Positions 34,991-45,054 of a DNA stretch of 64,000 bases are shown in pieces. Within the stretch, counting starts at the first letter, position 1, and each line of letters starts with the position of its first letter. Source of the DNA: Viscum album (Eukaryota > Streptophyta > Magnoliopsida > Santalales > Viscaceae); the NCBI GenBank assembly GCA_963277665.1, contig OY728153.1, forward strand, positions 268,930,250 through 268,994,249, given 5' to 3'. Position numbers and translations under genes: made by a program. The notes beneath the pieces were generated by a model. The model had not been told where the DNA came from. It did no database searches and saw only the letters and a list, made by a program, of their open reading frames with translations.

Positions 34991-36393
34991 TATGTCTTTG
35001 TATTACCAGGTAGTGTTGGTAGTAATCTATCAAATAGAGTCTTTGATATCAAACTGATTTAAACATTGAGATTACATAAAGAATTTCATTGTTTTTTCAT
35101 CCCCATTTCATGAGTATTTATTCACTGGTTAATTTTTGAATAAAATTATCCCGGAGTTTCTCTAAGTTATTCTAGAGAGGATCAGTTTGTTGTTGAGGTC
35201 TTGGTTAAGCTGGTTGAAACTATTTTTGATCTCTCTAAGTGAAAGGATGTTGTTGTTCTTGTTGTTTTGGTCTTGGTATAGGGTTCATGATTTGGTAACC
35301 TAGTTTCCTTGGTTATGAAATGGTTCTTGACCACTTCTTTGTTGAGAATAGCCCTGGTTGTTTTGAGGGGGATACTGAATCGGCCTATGTTGAAAATACT
35401 GTTGCTAATATTGAAATGGTGGATTATGCTAAAATAGATTAATGTAGTTAGAATATTAAGGTTTTTATTCAACTAATTTCTTGTAGTCTTGGTATAAGTG
35501 GGGTACACCACACATTTCACACGACTATATCTCCATTACCAGAGTAGGAGGGGTGGTGTAGCAGGTAGCTGGAATGACTCTAGCTTCTTTCTGAGCACTT
35601 AAAGATTCACTACTAGTCTATTATTTTCATCCACTTGGTGGATTTGACACCAAGGTGGTACATTATCACTCTTTAATATTTTATACTTGTGAGAAACATA
35701 ATCCAAATGGGATCTTTAATCATTTATCGTCTTTAACATTAGACATTCATTGGCTGAAGTATCGATGACTATGCATGAGGTTGGTTGGATGCCTTGGTAG
35801 AATGTTTGGAGTTGGTTATATATATCAAATCCATGGTGTGTTCATTTTCTCATTAGTTCCTTGAATCTTTCCCAAGATTCCCATGCAGACTATCCATCAA
35901 TCTGAGAGAAGTTTTGAATGTTGTTCCATTTCTTCAAAGTCTCGATTGATGGAAATTATTTGAATAAAATCTATTTGACCAGTTCATCCCAAGTTGTGAA
36001 TGAATCAGGTGCTTGACTCTTCATCCAACCATTGGATAGGTCAATAAGAGAGAATGGGAATAAATGAATTACAATATAATTGTATGATACTCCCTAGTTT
36101 TTAAAGTTATCTCATACTTCTAGGAATTTGGAGATATTCTCATCAGGATCTTCACATTCAATCCCACTAAACTAGACCATGTTCTAGATCATGTGAATGA
36201 GTCTGGGTTTTATTTAAAAGGTATGGGTTTAAATAAAAGGACCCACGATGATTGGGGTAGCACCATAGATTGATGGAAATCCATAGTCCATGATGGTTCA
36301 CTATTGTTTCACTGGGTGATCCCCTGTAATTATTTGTTGAATTTTTGGAGACTTAGGAGGGTTAGTTCCCGCTGGATTATTTTGGTTGTCCAT
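34991..36393 (-). pseudogene. Gag remnant, Athila-like
   Basis: Starts MDNQNNPAGTNPPKSPK at 36393 on the minus strand. With stops it continues KPRLIHMI, FSGIECEDPDENISKFLEV, HLFPFSLIDLSNGWMKSQAP, SFTTWDELVK, ESWERFKELMRK, THHGFDIYNQLQTFYQGI and DTSANECLM, the standard Athila capsid series. A zinc-knuckle half CEMCGVPH lies near 35510, then an Asn/Gln/Thr-rich tail to about 35180. It would have formed the particle of an autonomous element. At least a dozen stops, so long dead. Confidence 0.82.
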
Positions 36394-36774
36394 GTTTGAT
36401 CGACAGCATGAAAATAGATACAGTTTGATATTATTATTGAAGGATAATTTATCTTGTGCTTCAAGGATCCTTGTATAACTCAAAGGGGCCTAATGCATTC
36501 ACTGTACCGCGAGAGAAGAGACGAAGTGCCATCTTGAAATAGACGAAGAGAGAAATGAGGTGAGGCAGAGGTAATATCAGGACTCTTCCAAGATTTTTCA
36601 TGTGTAAATCACAACTTTGACTCCTCAGTAATGGAACTAAAATTTGATGCACCATCACATGCTATGATTATATTAGAATTGATTGTTTCCCAAACATCAC
36701 TTGCTAATGAGACATATTATTGTGAAATTATTGGGTCTATCCCATGGGGAATTGGGAGAGAAATGGAAACCATT
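36394..36774. other. Athila-like 5' leader, near part
   Basis: Sequence between the gag start and the solo LTR. It continues at 40712 once the solo LTR is removed (GGAAACCATT joins TGTCTTGAAA). No primer site was recognised. Short open frames on both strands have no support. Confidence 0.45.
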
Positions 36775-38349
36775 TGTAACACCCCGAGCTTCCTCGGTAC
36801 GCTTCTCTTTGAGTAATACAGCGGCGTGTGTTGTACACAACTTCAAGTTTTAACACACACCACGACCAATCAAAGTAGCCGTTATGAATAGTAATACCTA
36901 CTTTTTAAAATTTTAGAAATTTTATCTCTCAAAATGGACTTCATTTTTGGATTCGGAGTATTGAATTTGGCCTAAGCTGAAATTTTGGTACTTTTCGGAT
37001 AACTTTAATATTTTGATGAATAGTGAAAATTACTAAATTTTAATTAAAAAAAACTTTTTTAATCCAAATAATTAATAGTTATAATTTATGAATTTGAGTG
37101 GTTTTAAAGTATATTTAGAATATATTTTTATCATTTAATGCAATTTTAGTCATTGGGCATAATTTCACAGTTAATCCGGACATAAACAACTATCAATCTT
37201 TTGATATTTATTATATCTTAAAAACACACTTTTTGTTTTGATAGTGGGAATTAATTATTATTTAATTTCTGCCACTTCTATGTTTTGAATTTGGAAAAAT
37301 GGATTCCATATTTGGAATCAGGATTTCCAAATTGTGTAAATAGGTAACATTTATTTTTAGACATTTTGAATAATTACTTCGGTAAATATTTTATTTACCA
37401 TGGTTAAAGGGTAAATCTGGTAAATAAGGGTTAAAAAATAATATTATAATAATACTAAATTACCCTAAAACGTGTCCTAACCTTATTGGTGGATACATGT
37501 ACGACCATGGGCATATTTGGGTTGATTTTGGGACCCCATGGAGCCACTTGTAGGTGATAGGGACACTTTATTTTAATTAAGTTAAAATAAATACAAAAAT
37601 GAAATAAGCATATATCTTTTAGAAAACCATTTTTTACATAGGGTTATATATGTTGGATTTTCAACTATAAATATTAATTAGAAATATAAAACTATTTAAT
37701 ACATAATTATATTTTATTTATAATTTTTAGACATTATATAATTTAATTTATTTATGACACAATGGTGATGCAGTAATTACCTAATTAATGAAAAATTAGA
37801 AAATTAGATATTATAAATACCCAAATAAATTTAATTTGAGACTTTTTGTAAATACCAGAAATTTTATAGGATAATATGACATGTTAGGATTGATTTAATT
37901 AACTTTTTTCGAAGTAATCATTCTGTTATGAGTTTTAAAAAAATCAATTATTGAATAGTGTCAAAATTGACATAAAACAGTGTTTAAAACAAATATTATA
38001 TTATAAATTTAAATTCAATTCCTAAAAATCTAAGGTTCGTCCAGGAGACTTATATCATTATAGGTTTATCATTAATGGACCACGTGGGGGTCTCTTGGAT
38101 GTATATATTAAGTTTATTAACCATATAATATAAAAATACAAAGAGACATTGTAAAAGTGAAACTAATTAACTAAGAGTTAATACATAAGGATAAGGTTAA
38201 TATAATAACCCAAACCTGTCTAAATTATATTGGTTGAGTGGTTTTCAACCCATCCCCACATTAACCTTTAAATAATCCACTTTTGAGCCGAATATGAAGT
38301 TTTTATAAATTAATACTTTAAGTTTTTCCTAAAGAGCCCCTCCTCCCCC

Positions 38350-38533
38350 TTATAAATGGACCCAACTTCTAACCAATTCTTCACACCTTCAAAGCCTTTT
38401 TTTCGGCAAAACCCTGCCAAAATACTCTCTAAACATCCCTCACTTAAACATATATGCCTTAGTTTTATCAGAAATCCAACCTAAGGAGCCCTTTGGATCA
38501 AATCAAAAGGAAGAACCCGAAGAAGAGGTAATG
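38350..38533 (+). promoter_or_regulatory. LTR core promoter and donor-like site, solo LTR
   Basis: TTATAAATGG at 38350-38359 is the TATA box. AAGAAGAGGTAATG follows, with GGTAATG at 38527-38533, 177 nt downstream. This confirms on the plus strand the order seen on the minus strand elsewhere. Confidence 0.65.
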
Positions 38534-38693
38534 TTTTCACCACCCTCTTTCAAGTTCCTTTCTTCTTCAAATTATTCTTTCATTGTTATTTCTATTCTAA
38601 AATAATAACTCCAGTATCATCTATATACTGTGATGTTATTATAAATATGGTACAACAATATTCCATATTCTATCCATCCTTTAAATGACATGT

Positions 38694-38922
38694 CACCATA
38701 CGTGTGTACGTACGCCTTACCGTCTTCACGTCGTGGTGTAATTGTTATTCAATACATTATTATTTGGATGGGTATAATAATTTTTTTTATTTTATGTAAA
38801 TAATAAATATAACATTATAATGATTCTATATATATGATATAGCATCCAATTATATATTTTTTAATATCAAAAGAATGATATTTTCGTTTATGCGTACGTA
38901 CGAACTACCGTCTCCATAAACG
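38694..38922 (+). other. Hairpin pair, solo LTR
   Basis: Hairpin at 38694-38738: CACCATACGTG pairs with CACGTCGTGGTG (one bulge). Hairpin at 38885-38922: CGTTTATG (38885-38892) / CATAAACG (38915-38922), perfect 8 bp. The second is the key covariation: family A has CGTTCATG/CATGAACG, so a C-G pair there is a T-A pair here. Spacing is 191 bp. Cores keep GCGTACGTACG and TACCGTCT. Confidence 0.75.
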
Positions 38923-39251
38923 GTGTTTTCCATTTCATATATATGTCTATTATACATATTTATATTCTAAATATATACAATATATTTAGTATGTTTTATA
39001 TTCTGGAAGTATTTAAATCATGATCTAAGTGATACAACCAAGAGTAACAAGTTAAAACATGTACGATGAAGAAAGTGATTATTACCCGAAATGTTAACTT
39101 AACATGGAAATTATTATTAAATGGGTAATATAAAGTCATAAATGAATCATTTATGATATCATAAATATTAATATGGTTCTGTTATAGTTTAATAACATAC
39201 TACGATCTTCGTATAGGAGATTAAACGTACCCTCGACTAAAGGAAAGTGCA

Positions 39252-39449
39252 AGGTAAGGGGTTTTCGTCTCACTCCTTATTCCCGTGAGATTCATGCCAT
39301 ATTGCCACTATTACCTTTTTTGTGGTATATGTACTGCCCATAATTGTATTCTTTGTGTAATAAAATTTAATTTATGTGTATTTACCTATTCATTGTATGA
39401 TACCTCTTTCATGGGATGTATGTTTCGTAAGTTACCAAATTGGTAAGGG
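39252..39449 (+). repeat. 189-bp subrepeat with GGTAAGGG, solo LTR
   Basis: AGGTAAGGG at 39252-39260 and TGGTAAGGG at 39441-39449 are 189 bp apart, each followed by a similar 'ctcat/ctcac...gag' block. Same spacing as the triple in the family C LTR. Confidence 0.6.
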
Positions 39450-40711
39450 TTAATTCCTTAATCTCATCATTATCCGAGATTGTTTATGTGTAAGTATTTA
39501 CTGGCACATTTTTATCATCCATGTCCATTTTTCATAAAAATGATTTCAAAATGAATATTTTAAGTATTTTGAAAGATACTCTTTATCAAGATCATAATTT
39601 CAAATGTTTTAAAGATTTATCTTTTTAAATCTTTTTAATTAATGTCCATGTTTTCAAAATGATTTTAAGGATTTATTTATATGGACATGAATGTTTTGAA
39701 ATGATAATTCTTTTCAAAAGTTTCAAAGTGGTATGGGACACTTTGATTCAAATATATCTTTTAAAATTACTTCCTCTATAAATTTGTAACTTTTAAATAA
39801 TTTTACAAAAATGATATTTCTCTCAAAAAAATTTACTCATCATTTTCATCTATGTCAACATCCTTTGATTGATTTTAAGCTCATTTGAAGTTGATTTATT
39901 ATAAAAAAATTCCATTGAAGGTTTTGTGATATCTTTGACTGTGGATGTGTTATTTTTGTACCATTCATGGTTTATGGAGAAATTATTGACATTTCGTATG
40001 CTAGTTTTAATATGAATGTTTATGTTATGTTTAAACCATTTCATATTGGAATGTATTGAACTTAATATGTGACTGGTGGAGCCCTATATAGCTCATCGAT
40101 GCATCAGCAGGTCTCATGAGACAAATTATTGTCTTGGAATGAGGCCTTGACAAAATCTTATTTGTAGTCTTGGCACGAGGCCTTGGCTATGTGGTTATGA
40201 TAGTCTGGAATTATGCATTACATCATTATGAAAGCGGTTAGTGATATTGCATGTGATTATTCGATTAGTAAAATATCCATGTGAATAATTAAATGGAATT
40301 ATTTCATTTTATTTCTGCCATACTATGCTGAAGTTCAAGTTTAAAAGGCCTTTGTTTTAGTTTTATACATTGCCTTAAATGTTTATGCTTATTTTTGAAA
40401 GTTTCCGATGTATTGCTTACCCTTACTGAGCACTTGAGCTCACCCCTTTCTATGTTTTATTTTTCCTAGGATTCCAAGAAGTGTAATGTGATTGATATAA
40501 AGGGTTATGAAAAGGGAATAATGGTTTTCATAAAGATTATTTATGCTGTTTTGTACGTCTTAAAGTGTGAATGTAACATTCATGTATGTGGTCTATTTTC
40601 CCAAGACTGCTAAACTAATCGGTCCTTCGAGACTTGATTCCTTGTAATCATGCCAATGTATTAACATAATGCACCGACTCTGGGTAACTAGGGTCGGGGC
40701 ATTACACCATT

Positions 40712-42884
40712 GTCTTGAAACCCTTTGGTGTATAAGTCCTCATGAGTTGAATGTGTTTGGAAAAACTTTTTCTAGAGAGTTGAGGGTTGCCTTTAGGAAT
40801 AAGAAAGTGATCATGATCAATTTAAGAGATCTATAGAAATGATGATCTTAATACTATCTTGGTAGGATCCAAAGGTTTAGGTTGTGAACTAAGCATAGGT
40901 CACTTGTTGAAAATTGCCAAATGAACTAGTTCTACCTAAGATATAACTATTCCTTGATCTAGAGATAGTGAAAAAATAAATGCATTAATCTTAGATTTAA
41001 AAGGAAAAAATATTTTATGTTATTTTTCATAACCTAATCTACTCCAATTAGGATATGGTACTTCATTAGAATGTCTTGTGGTCATGGATGTTTCAATGAA
41101 TTAAATATAAAATATTTATTTATACTTATTACTAACCTATTAGGTTACCACGTTTATAATTAAAGATTAATTAAAATAAAATACACCTACTCTTGATCCC
41201 TACACTAGGTGGTTTATCCACACATATTAAGACCAAATTCAATTAAATGAAGAATTGAAATCATGCTTAACATGCCCGTAAAAATTGAAATTAAAGGATT
41301 GTAAAACATGAAATTATTAACTCAAGGAATTAAATTAAAAACTAGTAGTTTAAAATCTTGGAACAAACACAATTAAGAAAACTTATGGCTTGAAATAAGA
41401 GCAGTAATGAAAGCAGGAAAATGTTCACCAATAAATCGTTATTGAAATAGTGATTAACATGGTTGATGGTGTGAAAATTAATGAAGAAATATATTTAAAA
41501 CAACTCTTGATGCTTTTATTAGAGTAAAATAATAATTATAAACTAATAAATTAGGAGTTTGGGGTATAAGGAGTAGTAGAAAACATGAGGGGAGTGAAAT
41601 AACAAAACATTTCTGCTCTAGAACCTCTAAAATCTAATGCTCAGCTACAGTATATATTGGTGAAGTATTACATTATGTGTAATTGGGATTCAAATCATGT
41701 AATTCGAATATGTGGCTTTCTCCATGGTTTTAGAAACTATGTGTATCTTGCGCATATCTTGTTTGATATTTGAAAATTTAACTTCCTTCATGACATGTAT
41801 CTAAGAATCAAGACATGTACCTTCCATCAAGCGTAACCATCAGAGTGTGAATTACATTCAAAGGATTCACGATGTGTATCTGAAACTCAAATCATGTAAT
41901 AGATTATCCACTTATAATTTTCACGACATCTATCATGACTTGCTTCATGACTTTCATCGTGTTGTGAAACTTTTAAACATGTATTATAATGAGGTTTTAT
42001 CATGTGTAATATAAAATGTTTCTCCTTTTCTACATTTTGACTATTTAAATTTTGGAAGCAAAATTTCTACAAAAATCAACACATACCAAGTGCATTATCA
42101 TATAAATAATTTAAAATACCTAACTAAATAATAGTAAAATGTATATATCATTTTATATTATCACAATGTTAGTGACATAATTTTTTTAATGATAAGGGTA
42201 AAGAGTATGAAGAATTTGTAAAATAGATGTTGATGAAATTTGAGATATCGATGCTCGTAGAGTCAAATTTATTTTTGGGACTACATTTTCAACATAAAGG
42301 TGTATAGATCTTCATTTCATAAAAAATGTATAAAAATGGATTATTAAATAAATTTATCATCAAATAATCAATGGAAGTTTGAAAACCCTTTACATTTGGT
42401 GTGAAAATGAGAAAAGATGAACCTTGAAAATTTTTGAATCAAATGAATTTTTAGAATATAACCAAAAAAATTTATTTTTTCTGCATTGAGATTAGTCAAA
42501 TTATATTTAATGTCTTTATTTTAAAGATACTAGAGTAATTTTAAGTAATTCCACATGTTGTAAATAAAAATAATCATCATTTATATTAAAATAAAATAAA
42601 ATTATTTATTGATGTATAGAATGAGTAATTAGTTAAAATTACCTAGTTTCACTAATACAAATTAATCAAGAGATTTCAATAATAAAAAATATGTATCTCG
42701 AAGAATGTTTTTGGGAGAATATTATGTTAGATGATGTAATAAAAAAATTTATACATTAATCCCAATGGAAGCACAAAATGTTTTCCTTCTATGTATATAC
42801 AGAAATGATATGATTGAAACTTCAGATGGAATAATTTAGGGTTAATATTAAAAATCCACTGAAAATTAATTATGATAATCCAAG
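40712..42884. other. AT-rich stretch between solo LTR and family B array
   Basis: Probably the rest of the Athila-like 5' leader and LTR, since it continues 36774 across the solo LTR. Near 41650-42010 short words such as CATGTAAT, ATGTGTAT and CACGA recur, reminiscent of satellite-like parts of LTRs. No open frame, RNA gene or LTR end could be supported. The last five bases, CCAAG, would be the left target duplication of the family B array. Confidence 0.4.
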
Positions 42885-44464
42885 TGTAACGCCCCGACCC
42901 CAGTTACCCAGAGTCGGTGCATTATTACATAACATTGGCATGATCACAAGAAAGATCAAAACTCGAAAGACCGATTGGTTTAGTAGCCTTGGAAACACTT
43001 GATATATTCATAAGTTTTACATTACATCATAAAATGAAAAACTACTACAACAACATAATGTTTCCACATTCCACACTATAATCCCCTCATAAAATCCCTG
43101 CAGGTCATTCATAACTTACATCTTCACTTCCTGGAAAAATAAAACATAGAAAAGGGGTGAGCTCAAATGCCCAGTAAGGATAACAATATAGCGGAAACTT
43201 TCATCAATAAGAATAAACATTTAAGGCAATGTATAACTAAAACAAAAGCCTTTTGAACATAAACTTTCAACATGGTATGGCATAAATAAAATGAAATAAT
43301 GCCATTTACTTATTCACATGGATATTCTACTAATCGAATAATCACATGCAAAAATCAATAACCACTTTCATAATGTTGGAATGCATAATGCCAGACTATC
43401 ATAACCACATAGCCAAGGCCTCGTGCCAAGACTACAAATAAGATTTTGTCAAAGCCTTGTGCCAAGACACTAGTTTGTCTCATGAGACCTACCGATGCAT
43501 CGAGGAGCTATAGCGGGCTCCATCCGTCACATATTAAGTCCAATGCATTCCCATATGAAAAGGTTTAAACATAACATAAACATTCGTATTAAAACTAGCA
43601 TACGAAATGTCAATAATTTCACCATAAACTATGAATGGTATAAAAATAGAACATCCACAGTCAAACATATCACAAAACCTTCAATACAATATAGAAGTTT
43701 TGTATCATATTAAATCAACTTCAAATAATCTTAAAATCCATCAAAGGATGTTGACATAGATGAAATGAAAATTCTTTTTAAAGAAGTATCATTTAAGATC
43801 CATATAAAATAAAACATTTTCTTTGAAAATATTCTTATAAGCTTGTATGGAAAGCTTCGACGATTTTATAACGGCGGAAAATAACCGCACCCGCCGTATA
43901 AGTTAAAAAAAACATTCTTACCTCAATTCTGTCAAAAAGGTTAAAAAGGACCTTGTTTTGAAAACGACGGAAAGATTCCTTTATAAACCTCTTATAAAAA
44001 GTCAAACAAGGGTATAAATGACTTTAACCCATATTCTTGTAAATAGTAAAAATGTTTTGAAATACATTTTTAAGAAAACATGGATGTGGATGATAAAGAG
44101 ATCCCAGTAGATTATTACGTATAAACAACCTCAGATAATGAAGAGATTGTGAAATAACCCTTACCTTGTACTTTTCCTTGGTTGGGGTAGGTTAACCTCC
44201 TGTATAATGGTGAAATAATTGTTATTAAATTATACAAGAATCATATACATTAATATGATATCATATATGATCTTTTAATATAGATTTGATAATAATATCT
44301 TAGTATTATCGCCGTTTCGGGTGTTAACTTACTCATTTTCTTTTATATGTTTTGTTACATAAGTCATGTTTGTTGTATCTTATTCATATCCAGAATTATA
44401 TCAAGTCCTTAAACATCATTTTTAAATCATTAAATGATAATTATACTTGAATGGATACGATGGA

Positions 44465-44709
44465 GAATGAATCTCATCGCGTTCGTGGAGACGGTAGTCC
44501 GTACGTACGCACGAGCGACAATATCATTCTTTTGATATTAAAATAATATATAAATGGATGGTATATCATATATACAGAATCATTAACATGTTATATTTAT
44601 TATTTACATGAGTTACACATCATTATTATACCCATCCAAATAATATTATATTGAATAACAATTACACCACGACGTGGAGACGGTAAGCCGTACGTACGCA
44701 CGTATGGTG
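44465..44709 (-). other. Hairpin pair, family B LTR copy 1
   Basis: Hairpin 1 (44477-44518): TCGTG/CACGA next to the core and TCGC/GCGA outside, widened by GAATGA (44465) / TCATTC (to 44529). Hairpin 2 (44665-44709): CACC..ACGTG / CACGT..GGTG, widened by GAATAACA (44653-44660) / TGTTATTC (44713-44720) and ATCCA (44634) / TGGAT (to 44731). Both cores have GAGACGGTA, then CCGTACGTACG. Spacing is 188 bp. The arms differ from family A yet still pair. Confidence 0.75.
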
Positions 44710-44870
44710 ACATGTTATTCAAAGGGTGGATAGAATATTGAATATGGTTGTACCATATTTATAATAACATCACAGTATATGTGAGATACTGGAGTTATTA
44801 TTTTATAATGGTAAGAACAAAGTAAGAATAAGTGGAAGAAGAAATGAACTTAGAAAAGGGTGGTGAAATC

Positions 44871-45054
44871 ATTACCTCTTCTTCGGGTTCTTCCTTTTGA
44901 TTTGATCAAAAGGGCTCCTTATGTTGGCTTTCTGATCAAACTAAGGCCTCTAGGTTGTATTGAGGGATGTTGGGAGAGTATTTGGGCAGAGTTTGGCCGA
45001 ACCAAAAGGCTTTAGAGGTGTGAATAAATGAGAAGGAGGAGTGCCCTTTTATAA
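44871..45054 (-). promoter_or_regulatory. LTR core promoter and donor-like site, family B copy 1
   Basis: The minus strand has TTATAAAAGGG at 45044-45054 and GAAGAAGAGGTAATG at 44871-44885, about 170 nt downstream. U3 is then about 1.9 kb, and the transcribed LTR part about 2.1 kb. Confidence 0.65.

Larger units (their letters stand above)
36770..40711 (+). mobile_element. Solo LTR with 5-bp TSD, family B-like
   Basis: The LTR runs from TGTAACACCCCGAG at 36775 to GGTCGGGGCATTACA ending at 40706 (3932 bp). It is flanked by CCATT at 36770-36774 and CCATT at 40707-40711. It lies on the plus strand, opposite to all other elements here. Its U3 start, hairpins, TATA and closing block match family B LTRs in reverse complement, but with clear divergence. 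No internal region is attached, so it arose by recombination between two LTRs of one element. Confidence 0.93.

Noticed and set aside
44465..44731. Hammerhead or other known self-cleaving ribozyme in the LTR (retrozyme)
   Set aside because: The hairpins lack the CTGATGA and GAAA core of hammerheads and do not match other ribozyme cores I know.
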